This document shows, piece by piece, positions 53,528 to 62,976 of a stretch of 64,000 bases of DNA (the first letter of the stretch is position 1; every line of letters starts with the position of its first letter). The position numbers were made by a program, and so were the translations under genes. Origin of the DNA: an uncultured Porphyromonadaceae bacterium (GTDB taxonomy: Bacteria > Bacteroidota > Bacteroidia > Bacteroidales > Muribaculaceae); NCBI GenBank assembly GCA_902495245.1, contig CABUWI010000002.1:62001-126000 (forward strand), written 5' to 3'. The notes below the pieces were generated by a model. That model had not been told where the DNA came from. It saw only the letters and a program-made list of their open reading frames with translations, and searched no databases.

Positions 53528-55897
53528 ATGAGAAAACTCAATATCCTATCATCATTCATCTGTTTGACGGCAGCGGCGATGGGCGCCCCGGGGCTGCATG
53601 CCGAGATTCTGAGCCCGGCGCAGGCGCTGGCCCGTGCGGCCGACGCCCAAACGCCACGGGCGGCGGCATCGGCGGCATTGCGCCGCATGGTTGCCGCGCG
53701 CGCCGACCTGAAACCCGTGCGCACAATCAGCGCCATGACCGAGCCGGCCCTTTATCTGTTTTCGGCGCCCGGCGCCGGTCTGGCGGTCGTTTCGGCCGAG
53801 AGCGATACGCGCGACGCCGTGATGGGCTACACCGACAGTTGCTACTCGCCGGGCACGGAGCTGCCGCCGGCCATGGAGATGATGCTCAGCGCCTATGCGG
53901 CCGAAATCGCCGCGCTCAGGGCGTCGGCGCAGCAAAGTCCGAAAGGCCGGCGCTATGTCGAAGGCGATTATGACCCGATTGCGCCGATGTGTCCCACCCG
54001 CTGGAACCAGGACGAGCCATACAACGCCCTCTGCCCCGAGCTGAACGGCCGACGGTCGGTTACGGGCTGCGTGGCCACGGCCATAGCCCAGGTGCTCTAC
54101 ACCTACCGCCACCCGGCGCGATGCACAGGCGGCAGATATGCCTACACATGGGAGAACGCCGGGCGCACCTTGACGCTCGACTTCGACAACGTGAGCCTCG
54201 ACTGGGAATCGATGGCCAACACCTATGAGGCCACCGACAAAGCTCCTGCCGTGGCGGCGCTGATGCAGGCCGTCGGCTACGCCTCAAACATGAACTACTC
54301 GCCCTCGGCAAGCGGCACCTACGCCCAGGCGCTGGCCACGGGCCTGATCCGCAACTTCGACTATGACTGCCGCCTGAGCTACGAGCGCCGCAACTGGTAT
54401 CCGCTGGCCATATGGCAGAAAAAGATATATGACGAACTGGCCGAGGGCCACCCCGTTTACTACGACGGCTCGACAGCCGACTACAGCGCCGGCCATGCTT
54501 TCGTGGTCGACGGCTACGCCTCTGACGGCTACTTCCACCTCAACTGGGGCTGGGGCGGCATGAGCGACGGCTACTTCAAGCTGTCGGCCCTTGACCCGGC
54601 GTCGCAAGGCATCGGCGGCTCGACGGCCGGCTACGACGTTGAGCAAGGCGCCATCATCGGGCTCAGGGCGGGCGACAATTTTCCGCACGCCGACGCGCCC
54701 TATGTCTACTTCTCGACCTCACGCATATCGACCACTGAAACCACCGTCAAACTCGGCAACACCGTCAGGTTTCAATTCAGCGACAACGGCGGCGTCTTCA
54801 ACAACGGGCCGCTCACATCGGCAGCCGTGCAGCCGGCCGTGAAGTTCACCACAATCGACGGCGTCGTGCGCTATCTGAGCAGCAGCTCGCGCTATGAGAA
54901 CCTGCCCGTCAACAGCGGTTTCGGCAGCTTCGACATATCGCTTCCGACAAATCTGGCCGACGGCACATATGAAGTCGTGCCGGCTGTCTACAACCCGTCA
55001 AGCAAACAGTATTATGACGTGAGGCGACCGCTGGGCGTCGGCTCCATTTTCCACGCCCGCGTGGAAAACAAGTCAATCACCTTTCTGGGCGCCGAGGTGG
55101 CCATGCCTCAGGCCTTCGATGTCGTTGCCGGACCCGAAATACACCCGTCAACCTACTTTGACTTCTCAGCCCGCCTGACAAACGACACCGACCGCACCTA
55201 CATCGGCTCGATTTTCGTGGCGCTCTGCCGCCCCGGTCAGACTTCACGCCGAACCGACATCGGCGCCTTCGCAATCGAGATGGCGCCGGGCGAAGGCACG
55301 GAGGTGAGCACCGTAATCAGGGCAGCCGACGGCATCGCCACGGGCGACTATGACCTCGTGCTGTTCGACATGAACGGCCGCGCCATTTCCGACCCCGTGG
55401 ACGTGAGCGTTACCCCGCGGCCGGCCGAGGGCACCCCGCGCTGCACGTCTATCCGCTGCACCGACACGGCAAAAGACCGCCTTACGTTCGAAATGGACAT
55501 CACGGGCGAAGGCGGCCTCTATGCCGACAACGTCTACATCATGCTCAGGAGAGTCGGCTCGTCGGCCATCACCGACTGGTTTTCGGGTCAGATTATAATT
55601 CTGCCCGAAGGCGAGAACCTGTCGCTCAGCCAGACCGTCAACTTCAGCACCGGCAAGCCCGGCGAGCGCTATGTGGCCACACCGAGCTACTTCGACGGGT
55701 GGTATATCACCGCCATGACCGGACGCCGCACGGCCACCTTCACCCTGAGCGAAGAAGCGTCCATCGGCGAAGTCAGCCTCCCGGAGGCTGAAGACGCCGT
55801 TGAATATTACGACCTCAGCGGCCGGCGCACGGAGCACCCGCGCGGAGGCATCTTCATTCGCCGCCAAGGCGCAAACGTAAGCAAAGTGCAATTATGA
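53528..55897 (+). CDS. secreted C10-family cysteine protease (streptopain-like)
   Basis: The 789-residue preproenzyme has a signal peptide (residues 1-25, ending LHA) and a Spi-type propeptide to about residue 140. The C10 catalytic domain has the nucleophile Cys181 (VTGCVATAIAQVLYTY) and His323 (AGHAFVVDGY). The LNWGWGGMSDGYF loop follows. About 420 residues of beta-sandwich domains extend the protein, ending EYYDLSGRRTEHPRGGIFIR, a variant of the tail shared by the other secreted proteins here. Relatives include SpeB, periodontain and interpain, which act on host proteins. The stop overlaps the next gene (ATGA). Confidence 0.93.
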   Translation: MRKLNILSSFICLTAAAMGAPGLHAEILSPAQALARAADAQTPRAAASAALRRMVAARADLKPVRTISAMTEPALYLFSAPGAGLAVVSAESDTRDAVMGYTDSCYSPGTELPPAMEMMLSAYAAEIAALRASAQQSPKGRRYVEGDYDPIAPMCPTRWNQDEPYNALCPELNGRRSVTGCVATAIAQVLYTYRHPARCTGGRYAYTWENAGRTLTLDFDNVSLDWESMANTYEATDKAPAVAALMQAVGYASNMNYSPSASGTYAQALATGLIRNFDYDCRLSYERRNWYPLAIWQKKIYDELAEGHPVYYDGSTADYSAGHAFVVDGYASDGYFHLNWGWGGMSDGYFKLSALDPASQGIGGSTAGYDVEQGAIIGLRAGDNFPHADAPYVYFSTSRISTTETTVKLGNTVRFQFSDNGGVFNNGPLTSAAVQPAVKFTTIDGVVRYLSSSSRYENLPVNSGFGSFDISLPTNLADGTYEVVPAVYNPSSKQYYDVRRPLGVGSIFHARVENKSITFLGAEVAMPQAFDVVAGPEIHPSTYFDFSARLTNDTDRTYIGSIFVALCRPGQTSRRTDIGAFAIEMAPGEGTEVSTVIRAADGIATGDYDLVLFDMNGRAISDPVDVSVTPRPAEGTPRCTSIRCTDTAKDRLTFEMDITGEGGLYADNVYIMLRRVGSSAITDWFSGQIIILPEGENLSLSQTVNFSTGKPGERYVATPSYFDGWYITAMTGRRTATFTLSEEASIGEVSLPEAEDAVEYYDLSGRRTEHPRGGIFIRRQGANVSKVQL

Positions 55898-56916
55898 CCG
55901 AAACACCCAAGAGCATACTCATTGTCGGCGCCGGCGGCTTTATCGGCGGTTTCATCGCGGCCGAGGCGCTGCGCCGCGGCTATGACACCACCGTGGGCGT
56001 GCGCGCGTCGACCTCACGGCGCTATCTGACCGACCCGCGGCTGAAATTCATTGAGTTTGACTATGACGACCCCGCCGCAGTGCGCGCCGCAATAGAGTCG
56101 GCGCCCGCGCGCTGGGACTACGTCATCTACAACCTCGGAGCCACCAAGGCGCCCGACTTCCCCACCTTTAACCGCGTCAACTTCCAATATCTGCGCACGG
56201 TTGCCGGGGCGCTGACTGACGCCGGCCGAGTGCCCGACAAGTTTCTCTACATGAGCTCGCTCTCGGCCATCGGCCCCGGCGACGAGAAAGACTACTCGCC
56301 AATCAGCGAGCAGATGACTCCGCGCCCCAACACGCGCTACGGCCTCTCGAAAGTCAAGTCGGAACAGTGGCTCGAGACCATGAGCGGGCTGCCCTGGATA
56401 ATTTTCCGCCCCACGGGCGTCTACGGCCCTCACGAACAGGACTACCTGATGATGATCAAGAGCATCGACAGCCACTTCGACTTCGGCGTCGGATTCCGCC
56501 GCCAGATGCTCACGTTCATCTACGTCGAAGACCTTGTGCGCGCAATGCTCATGGCGCTCGAAAAAGCCCCCGTCCGCCGCAAATACAACATCTCCGAACC
56601 CCGCGCCTACTCGCAGGCCGAGTTCCGCCGCATCGTGGCCCGCGAACTGGGGCGCAAGGCCGTCTTGCCCGTAAGGCTGCCGCTATGGGCCGCCGGCGCA
56701 GTATGTACCGTAGCCGGCAAGCTCAGCCGCTTCACCGGCAAGACGCCCACCCTCAACCCCGACAAGTTCAAAATCATGAAGCAGCGCAACTGGCAGTGCA
56801 CAACCGAGGCCGCCACCGCCGACTTCGGCTTCACCGCCCAAGTGGACCTCGAAGAAGGCATTCGCCGCACCGTCGCCGCCTACCGCCAACAAAAACAGCA
56901 ACCAATAACCAAATAA
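55894..56916 (+). CDS. NAD-dependent epimerase/dehydratase
   Basis: This 340-residue extended SDR has the cofactor loop GAGGFIG (residues 12-18), the Ser-Tyr-Lys set (LYMSSLSAIG; RYGLSKVKSEQW) and FRPTGVYGPHEQDYLMMI. Sugar-nucleotide or 3-beta-hydroxysteroid-type substrates are possible; the true one is unknown. It overlaps the C10 protease stop by 4 bp (ATGA), so the two are translationally coupled, an unusual pairing. Confidence 0.88.
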   Translation: MTETPKSILIVGAGGFIGGFIAAEALRRGYDTTVGVRASTSRRYLTDPRLKFIEFDYDDPAAVRAAIESAPARWDYVIYNLGATKAPDFPTFNRVNFQYLRTVAGALTDAGRVPDKFLYMSSLSAIGPGDEKDYSPISEQMTPRPNTRYGLSKVKSEQWLETMSGLPWIIFRPTGVYGPHEQDYLMMIKSIDSHFDFGVGFRRQMLTFIYVEDLVRAMLMALEKAPVRRKYNISEPRAYSQAEFRRIVARELGRKAVLPVRLPLWAAGAVCTVAGKLSRFTGKTPTLNPDKFKIMKQRNWQCTTEAATADFGFTAQVDLEEGIRRTVAAYRQQKQQPITK

Positions 56917-56927
56917 TCATTATCGTT

Positions 56928-57311
56928 ATGTATCAACGTCAAGTTTCATTCACCGAAGCCATCAAGATGGCTCTGCAGCAGAACTACTGCAACTTCTCGG
57001 GCCGCTCCTCCAGGTCGGAATACTGGTGGTATAGCCTCTTCACCTTCATTCTCGGATTTATCGTCGCAATCTTTGCCGGAATACTTGGCGAAAACGCCGG
57101 CAACGCCCTGACAGGCATCGTCTACCTCGCCCTGCTGCTGCCGGGTCTTGGCCTGACCGTTCGTCGTCTGCACGACATCAACAAGTCCGGCTGGTGGATT
57201 CTGATCAATCTGATTCCTCTTGTCGGCTGGATTATCATGCTCGTATGGCTCTGCAAAGACAGCGACCCGACCGACAATCAGTATGGTCCCGTGCCCAACG
57301 TCGTGGCCTGA
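56928..57311 (+). CDS. DUF805 small membrane protein
   Basis: The 127-residue protein starts at the ATG at 56928 (MYQRQVSFTEAIKMALQQNY). It has the DUF805 layout: the FSGRSSRSEYWWYSLF signature, three or four helices, RRLHDINKSGWWILINLIPLVG, then a charged end (CKDSDPTDNQYGP). The function of the YhaH-type family is unknown. It lies 11 bp after the epimerase gene, probably in the same operon. Confidence 0.9.
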   Translation: MYQRQVSFTEAIKMALQQNYCNFSGRSSRSEYWWYSLFTFILGFIVAIFAGILGENAGNALTGIVYLALLLPGLGLTVRRLHDINKSGWWILINLIPLVGWIIMLVWLCKDSDPTDNQYGPVPNVVA

Positions 57312-57356
57312 GCAAGAAAAATGACCTCCATGCGCCGTAAAGTCGCAAAAATTGCG

Positions 57357-57364
57357 TAACTTTG
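57357..57364 (+). promoter_or_regulatory. -7 box of tRNA-Arg
   Basis: TAACTTTG lies 11 bp upstream of the tRNA 5' end, consistent with a promoter dedicated to the tRNA. Confidence 0.65.
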
Positions 57365-57375
57365 CAGGCGCACAT

Positions 57376-57447
57376 GGCCCCGTAGTTCAACGGATAGAAT
57401 AGAGGTTTCCTAAACCTTAGATTGGGGTTCGATTCCCCACGGGGCTA
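57376..57447 (+). tRNA. tRNA-Arg (anticodon CCT)
   Basis: The 72-nt sequence folds with acceptor GGCCCCG/CGGGGCT and discriminator A. The anticodon stem GAGGT/ACCTT has loop TTCCTAA (anticodon CCT, reading AGG), and the T arm is TGGGG-TTCGATT-CCCCA. CCA is not encoded. A REP element with inverted ends begins 45 bp downstream. Confidence 0.95.
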
Positions 57448-57492
57448 CCCCAAAAAGTGAGATTTTGCAGGTTTTCACCAAAATTTAGACTC

Positions 57493-57688
57493 AATGTCGC
57501 TAACTTAAGTAATTGGTGCAAAATATCGGTTTCGTAAATTCTGTAGGGACGCACGGCTCGTGCGTCCGCCGTAACACCCAATACTACAACAAGTTATACC
57601 CCCACAACTCGGACGCACGAACCGTGCGTCCCTACCCCTTGGCATAATGCAAGGATTCCACCTATATTTCCCTTAAGTTAGCGACATT
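57493..57688. mobile_element. REP pair enclosed by 17-bp inverted ends, next to tRNA-Arg
   Basis: AATGTCGCTAACTTAAG at 57493-57509 is exactly inverted at 57672-57688. Between them lies a REP pair (GTAGGG head at 57543, CCCTAC ending at 57635, GGACGCACG stems) with a 43-bp spacer. The left flank, hairpins and spacer recur inverted at 34 kb. The 196-bp unit has no ORF and resembles a non-autonomous element or a RAYT substrate. Just beyond it, 57703-57717 (ATGCCCTGCGGGCAT) is another small hairpin. I see no gene in the 437-bp gap apart from the tRNA. Confidence 0.7.
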
Positions 57689-57748
57689 AACGTAAAGATT
57701 ATGCCCTGCGGGCATTTACTGCCTTATTTAAACGCAAGCCGTGCATTC

Positions 57749-58447
57749 CTACTGATTGGCATTTGCTCCATCGGCAAATAACGTACCGCCACGGGAGATT
57801 GTTGCGGGGAGGAGGGAGATGCGGTCAATGACGGCCGTGGCACCGGCGCAGGCGAGGGCGGAGGCGGTGGAGTTGCCGTAGCTGACGCCGACGGTCGGGC
57901 AGCCGGCGCCGCGCCCCATGGCGATGTCGACGGGCATGTCGCCGACAACAACGGCTTCTGAAGGACGATAGCCGAGGCGGCTCAGGGTGATTTCAACCGG
58001 TTCGGGGTCGGGCTTGGCGTGAACGACGTCGTCGGCGCCGAGCACGAGGCTGAAATAGCCGCCAATTCCGTTTTCGCGGCAAAATTCGCAAAGCGACTCG
58101 CGATTGCGCGACGAAGCGATGCTCATCTCCATGCCCGCACCGCGCAAGGCCTCAAGCGTTTCCTTCACCCCGGGGTAGAGCCGCGGACGCAGCCGGGCTT
58201 TATTGGCCTGAAAGATGTCGCGATACGTGTCGACACATCGGCCAAGCAGCTCTTCAGCCGCATCGGGAAAGAGCGCGCGGAAGCCCTCGCGCAGCGGCAG
58301 GCCGATGGTGGCTCGGCAGGCAGAGTCGGTGCGCTCGGGCAAACCGAGAGCGGCAATCGCCGCGCGATAGGTCGAAAGAATCGTCGCGGCCGTGTCGGCC
58401 AAAGTGCCGTCAAAGTCAAAAATAACAAGTCTGATGTCGTTTTCCAT
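57749..58447 (-). CDS. HAD-family phosphatase (phosphoglycolate phosphatase/PGM-like)
   Basis: The 232-residue HAD hydrolase has motif I DFDGTLADT (11-19), a helical cap (about 20-90), motif II SIASSRNRES, the Lys of motif III in HAKPDPEPVEI, and motif IV VVGDMPVDIAMGRGAG. The cap type groups it with phosphoglycolate phosphatases, beta-phosphoglucomutases and pyrophosphatases; the substrate cannot be fixed from sequence. It is convergent with tRNA-Arg and divergent from guaB. Confidence 0.9.
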   Translation of the reverse strand: MENDIRLVIFDFDGTLADTAATILSTYRAAIAALGLPERTDSACRATIGLPLREGFRALFPDAAEELLGRCVDTYRDIFQANKARLRPRLYPGVKETLEALRGAGMEMSIASSRNRESLCEFCRENGIGGYFSLVLGADDVVHAKPDPEPVEITLSRLGYRPSEAVVVGDMPVDIAMGRGAGCPTVGVSYGNSTASALACAGATAVIDRISLLPATISRGGTLFADGANANQ

Positions 58448-58522
58448 ATCGCAAAATTAGCAAATTCGCGTTATTATTCAAAATTGCGGGGTTCATACGG
58501 TGATTTTTAGAATTAAAATTCG

Positions 58523-58530
58523 TAACTTTG
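58523..58530 (+). promoter_or_regulatory. -7 box of guaB
   Basis: TAACTTTG lies 40 bp upstream of the guaB ATG. No clear -33 element is seen. Confidence 0.6.
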
Positions 58531-58570
58531 CATGCAATTTTACACCTTAATTTAACGAATCAAAAAAATT

Positions 58571-60049
58571 ATGTCGTTTATTGCCGATAGAGTAAAGATG
58601 GACGGTCTGACCTTCGACGACGTCCTCCTCATTCCCGCTTATTCAGAAGTATTGCCCCGCGATGTCAACCTCTCCACCCGTTTTTCGCGCAACATCACGC
58701 TGAACGTCCCGCTGGTATCGGCGGCGATGGACACGGTAACCGAGGCGCCATTGGCAATCGCCATTGCCCGCGAAGGCGGCATCGGCGTGATTCACAAGAA
58801 CATGTCGATAGCCGAACAGGCACGTCAGGTCCATGCGGTCAAGCGCGCCGAAAACGGCATGATTACCGACCCCGTAACCATCAAGCGCGGCTCGACAGTG
58901 GCCGACGCGCTGAAAATTATGGAAGAATACCACATCGGCGGCATTCCGGTGGTTGACGACGACCGCCGTCTGGTCGGCATCGTAACCAACCGCGACCTGC
59001 GCTTCGAGGCCGACCTGAGCCGGCTCATTGACGAGGTGATGACGAAAGATAACCTCGTAACGACATCGCAGTCGACCGACCTCGACGAGGCCGCCCGCAT
59101 TCTCCAGCAGCACAAAATCGAGAAGCTCCCCGTTGTCGACGCCGAAGGGCGCCTGCTGGGTCTGGTTACATATAAAGACATCACCAAGGCCAAAGACAAA
59201 CCCATGGCCTGCAAAGACAAATACGGCCGCCTGCGCGTCGCCGCCGGCATCGGCGTAACGGCCGACAGCCTCGAGCGCGCCACCGCACTGGTCGAGGCAG
59301 GAGTTGACGCCATCGTAATCGACACGGCCCACGGCCACTCAAAGGGCGTCATCGGCGTTCTGCGCGCCGTCAAGGAGAAATTCCCCGAGATTGACGTCGT
59401 CGTGGGCAACATCGCCACGGGCGAGGCCGCTAAATATCTCGTCGAGAACGGTGCCGACGGCGTCAAGGTAGGCATCGGCCCCGGCTCAATCTGCACCACG
59501 CGCGTAATTGCCGGCGTTGGCGTTCCGCAGCTTTCGGCCGTCTACGACGTGGCCAAGGCCCTCGAGGGCACCGACGTGCCCCTGATTGCCGACGGCGGCA
59601 TACGCTATAGCGGCGACATCGTCAAGGCTCTGGCAGCCGGCGCCTACAGCGTCATGCTCGGCGGCATGCTGGCCGGCGTAGACGAAACCCCCGGCGACAC
59701 CATCATCTACAACGGCCGCAAATACAAGACCTATCGCGGCATGGGCTCGCTCGAGGCCATGGAAAAAGGCTCGAAAGACCGCTACTTCCAGGGCAACGTC
59801 TCTGACGCCAAGAAACTGGTGCCCGAAGGCATCGCGGCCCGTGTGCCCTATAAAGGCTCGCTCTATGAGGTTGTATATCAGATGATCGGCGGCCTCCGCT
59901 CGGGCATGGGCTATTGCGGCGCACCCGACATCGAGTCGCTGCACAAGGCGCAGTTCACCCGCATCACCAACGCCGGTGTGGCCGAAAGCCACCCCCACGA
60001 CGTGGCCATCACCTCCGAGGCGCCCAACTACAGCTCGTCTCACCAGTAA
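58571..60049 (+). CDS. guaB: IMP dehydrogenase
   Basis: The 492-residue enzyme oxidises IMP to XMP, the committed step to GMP. The barrel opens with GLTFDDVLLIPAYSEVLP and SAAMDTVTEAPLAIAIAREGG. Two CBS domains are inserted at about 95-205 (GGIPVVDDDRRLVGIVTNRD, KLPVVDAEGRLLGLVTYKDI). The catalytic cysteine is in GPGSICTTRVIAGVGVPQ. The mobile flap contains KTYRGMGSLEAM, and the GGLRSGMGYCGA segment lies near the end. Two periplasmic chaperone genes follow after 45 bp and may be co-transcribed. Confidence 0.97.
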   Translation: MSFIADRVKMDGLTFDDVLLIPAYSEVLPRDVNLSTRFSRNITLNVPLVSAAMDTVTEAPLAIAIAREGGIGVIHKNMSIAEQARQVHAVKRAENGMITDPVTIKRGSTVADALKIMEEYHIGGIPVVDDDRRLVGIVTNRDLRFEADLSRLIDEVMTKDNLVTTSQSTDLDEAARILQQHKIEKLPVVDAEGRLLGLVTYKDITKAKDKPMACKDKYGRLRVAAGIGVTADSLERATALVEAGVDAIVIDTAHGHSKGVIGVLRAVKEKFPEIDVVVGNIATGEAAKYLVENGADGVKVGIGPGSICTTRVIAGVGVPQLSAVYDVAKALEGTDVPLIADGGIRYSGDIVKALAAGAYSVMLGGMLAGVDETPGDTIIYNGRKYKTYRGMGSLEAMEKGSKDRYFQGNVSDAKKLVPEGIAARVPYKGSLYEVVYQMIGGLRSGMGYCGAPDIESLHKAQFTRITNAGVAESHPHDVAITSEAPNYSSSHQ

Positions 60050-60094
60050 ACCGAAGCAACACATAATCTCTCAGACATACAACTACCTGTATCT

Positions 60095-61978
60095 ATGAAA
60101 AAACTATTGATTCCGGTTCTTGCAGCCGTCGGCGTGCTCACTCTCGCCGCCAAGGCCCCCAAAGACCCCGTATTGCTCACCGTCGGCGGCCACCCCGTTA
60201 CGCTGAGCGAATTCGAATACTTCTACCACAAAAACGACGGCAACGAAATCGAACACGAAACGCCCGCACAATATCTCGAGCGCTTCATCGACTACCGCCT
60301 GAAAGTGGCCCGCGCGCAAGACGAGCGCCAGGACACCACCGCCGAATTCCGCAAAGACTTCAAGCAGTATCGTCGCGAAATTGCCCGCCCCTATCTGTCG
60401 GACACCACCATAATCAACCAACTGCTCGAGACATCGGTGGCCCACACGCAGGAAGACGTCAAGATTGACGTCATCGTGCTCAAGGCCGACGACCGCGCAC
60501 TGGCCGACTCAATCTACAGCGCGGTGAATAGCGGCGCCGCCGACTTCAACGACATGGCCCGTCGCCACAGCATCGACCCCTCGGCCCGACGCACCGGCGG
60601 CGACTTCGGCTGGCTCGGCGCCAACCAGGCTCCCTATGAAATCGAAGAGGCCGTCTATGAGACTCCGGTGGGTCAGACCTCGAAAGCCGTCGAGACCGGC
60701 GGTTATCTCTACCTGATTCACCCGACCGACCGCCGCGAAAACGTCGGCGAGGTTCACGGCGCCCACATTCTCGTGCAGTTCAAGGAAAGCCTTGACACCG
60801 CTGCCGCCCACGCCCGCATCGATTCGATTTACGACATTCTGCAGGCCAACAAGAGCTCGTTTGAGAATCTTGCCAAGAAGCACAGCGACTGCCCCTCGGC
60901 CGCCAAGGGCGGCGACCTCGACTGGTTTGGCCGCGGCCAGATGGTGCCCGAATTCGAGAACGTCATCTTCGCCCTCGGCAACCACGAATATTCCAAACCG
61001 TTCAAGACTAACTTCGGCTGGCACATCGCCAAGAAAATCGAATCGCGCAAACCCTCGAAACAGCGCGTCGAAGAGATTACCCGCGAAATGATGAAGCGCG
61101 ACGTGCGCGGCCTCAGACCGCGCCTGGCCCGCGCCGAACAGCTGAAGAAGGAATATAACACCCGCGTCGACGAAGCCGGCCGCGAAAAACTGATGTCGAC
61201 CGTGCGCACCCTGGGCTACGACTCGGCCAAAGTCGTGCTCACAGCCGACCCCACCCCGCTCTTCTTCGTGGCCGACAGCACAATCACCATCGGCAACTTC
61301 CTTGACGCCAACTATCGCATGAATCCCCGCCAGAGCGCTGAAACCCAGCTGGCCAAGAACCTCGACGACCGTCTGATTTCAGCCACCCTGGTCTATGAAG
61401 ACCACCGCCTGGAGCAGAAATATCCCGAATTCCGCCGCCAGAGCAACGAATATCGCGACGGCCTCATGCTCATTGCCTCGATGGAGAAAAACGTCTGGAA
61501 CAAACCGGCCGAAGACCCCGCCGGCCTTGAGGCATACTTCAACGCCAACCGCGACAACTACGGCTACGAATCGCCCCGCTGGAAAGGCTACATACTCTAC
61601 TCTACGTCCGACTCCATCATCGGCCGCGTCGACGAGTATCTGAAGACCGTCAACCCCGCCCCCGAAGTGCTCGGCGACAGCATCAAGGCCAACTTCCCCA
61701 AAAACGTGCGCATCGAGCGCGTCGTGCTGCCCAAGGGCGAGAATGAGATTGTCGATTTCATCGCCTTCGGCGGTCCGGAGCCTTCGATGGCCAACACCCG
61801 CTGGAAGCACTATGTTACCTATCTGGGCCACACAATCAACGGCCCCGAAGAGGTGGCCGACGTGCGCGGCCGAGTAACCGGCGACTGGACCCGCGAGCTC
61901 GAGAAGCAATATGTCGACGAACTTCGCAAACAATATGAAGTGAAAGTCAACAAGAAAGTGCTCAAAAAAGCGAAATGA
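60095..61978 (+). CDS. periplasmic peptidylprolyl isomerase with two parvulin domains (SurA/PpiD-like)
   Basis: The 627-residue protein has a signal peptide (MKKLLIPVLAAVGVLTLAAK). A SurA-type N-domain follows (VTLSEFEYFYHKNDG, ERFIDYRLKVARAQDER). The first parvulin domain is at about 125-215 (DFNDMARRHSIDPSARRTGG). The second, at about 220-320, is better conserved (HGAHILVQFKE, NLAKKHSDCPSAAKGGDLDW). The 300-residue remainder is chaperone-like. It should assist folding of outer-membrane proteins. The stop overlaps the start of the next gene by 4 bp. Confidence 0.9.
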   Translation: MKKLLIPVLAAVGVLTLAAKAPKDPVLLTVGGHPVTLSEFEYFYHKNDGNEIEHETPAQYLERFIDYRLKVARAQDERQDTTAEFRKDFKQYRREIARPYLSDTTIINQLLETSVAHTQEDVKIDVIVLKADDRALADSIYSAVNSGAADFNDMARRHSIDPSARRTGGDFGWLGANQAPYEIEEAVYETPVGQTSKAVETGGYLYLIHPTDRRENVGEVHGAHILVQFKESLDTAAAHARIDSIYDILQANKSSFENLAKKHSDCPSAAKGGDLDWFGRGQMVPEFENVIFALGNHEYSKPFKTNFGWHIAKKIESRKPSKQRVEEITREMMKRDVRGLRPRLARAEQLKKEYNTRVDEAGREKLMSTVRTLGYDSAKVVLTADPTPLFFVADSTITIGNFLDANYRMNPRQSAETQLAKNLDDRLISATLVYEDHRLEQKYPEFRRQSNEYRDGLMLIASMEKNVWNKPAEDPAGLEAYFNANRDNYGYESPRWKGYILYSTSDSIIGRVDEYLKTVNPAPEVLGDSIKANFPKNVRIERVVLPKGENEIVDFIAFGGPEPSMANTRWKHYVTYLGHTINGPEEVADVRGRVTGDWTRELEKQYVDELRKQYEVKVNKKVLKKAK

Positions 61979-62838
61979 CCCACTCTCTTCTGAATAAAGC
62001 GGCCGGCACAGTGGCAACCTTGGTGTTAGCGCTGATGCCGGCCGCTTGCACATCGAAGCCCGACGGAGCCGAAACCGCGGTGGCCCGCGTGGGGTCGGCC
62101 GTGCTGACCGTGGCCGACCTGCGGAACGCCACACCGCGCGGCCTCAGCGCCGAAGACTCTACCGCCTTCGTCGACGCCTACGTCAACACCTGGATTTCAG
62201 ACATGCTCGTTTCGGAAGTGGCGGCGCGCAAACTGCGGTCGACCGACGAAATCGAGAAACGCGTCGACGAATACCGGCGGCAACTGATCATGTGGGAATA
62301 CCGCAACATGGCCGTAGCCGCCGACACGGCCATGGCCATCACTGACGCCGACATGCGCCGCTATTATGCCGACCATGAGTCCACGCTCAAGCTGACCGAA
62401 CCGATGGTGCGCGGAATCTACATCAAAATCGAAACGTCGGCGCCCGCCCTGGCCGAAGTGAAACGGCTTTACAAGAGCTCGCGCCATGCCGACATAGACA
62501 AGCTCGAAAAAGTGGGGCTGCGCGGCGCGATTCACTATGACTACTTCCGCGACCAATGGATTCCGTGGCACCGCATCATCACCAAGATTCCGCGCGACAT
62601 TGCAGCCTCAGACCTGCGCCGCGGCTACTCGCTCGAGTTCGAGGCAGACGGCTTCACCTACCTGCTGTCGGTGAGCGACGTGCTGCCCGCCGGCGCCACA
62701 ATGCCCTACGAGGCCGCCGAGCCGCAGATTCGCGAAACGCTCGACGCCCTGCGCCGCACCGAGGTCGACGCGCGCCTGCGCGCCCGCCTGCGCCGGGAGG
62801 CCGAGCGCGACGGCACCCTCGTCGACAATCGCCACTGA
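61975..62838 (+). CDS. SurA-like lipoprotein lacking a parvulin domain
   Basis: This 287-residue lipoprotein (lipobox PAAC, Cys25) has a SurA-N-like helical region (VARVGSAVLTVADLRNATP, VNTWISDMLVSEVAARKL). A C-terminal part resembles the degenerate PPIase/chaperone tail of its neighbour (TKIPRDIAASDLRRGYSLEF). No parvulin active-site block is seen, so it is probably a chaperone only. It overlaps the parvulin gene by 4 bp, suggesting paired function in the envelope. Confidence 0.8.
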   Translation: MTHSLLNKAAGTVATLVLALMPAACTSKPDGAETAVARVGSAVLTVADLRNATPRGLSAEDSTAFVDAYVNTWISDMLVSEVAARKLRSTDEIEKRVDEYRRQLIMWEYRNMAVAADTAMAITDADMRRYYADHESTLKLTEPMVRGIYIKIETSAPALAEVKRLYKSSRHADIDKLEKVGLRGAIHYDYFRDQWIPWHRIITKIPRDIAASDLRRGYSLEFEADGFTYLLSVSDVLPAGATMPYEAAEPQIRETLDALRRTEVDARLRARLRREAERDGTLVDNRH

Positions 62839-62891
62839 CCCTTCTTCTGACGGGACGCAGCGGCGCCATCGTTGGTCAAAAAGGGAACAAA

Positions 62892-62923
62892 TTTGGTCGG
62901 TTTTGCAAAAATTGCGAACTTTG
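62892..62923 (+). promoter_or_regulatory. probable promoter of the RND adaptor gene
   Basis: TTTG (62892-62895) is 20 bp from GAACTTTG (62916-62923), a one-base variant of the -7 consensus, 53 bp upstream of the ATG. Confidence 0.5.
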
Positions 62924-62976
62924 CACCCTAAAATGCAAATTTTACGTACTTCAACCAACCATTACATATAACACAT

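Noticed and set aside
56367..57311. 314-residue frame ending in the DUF805 protein
   Set aside because: Its first part overlaps the epimerase out of frame and is Arg/Pro-rich. The DUF805 product starts at the internal ATG at 56928.
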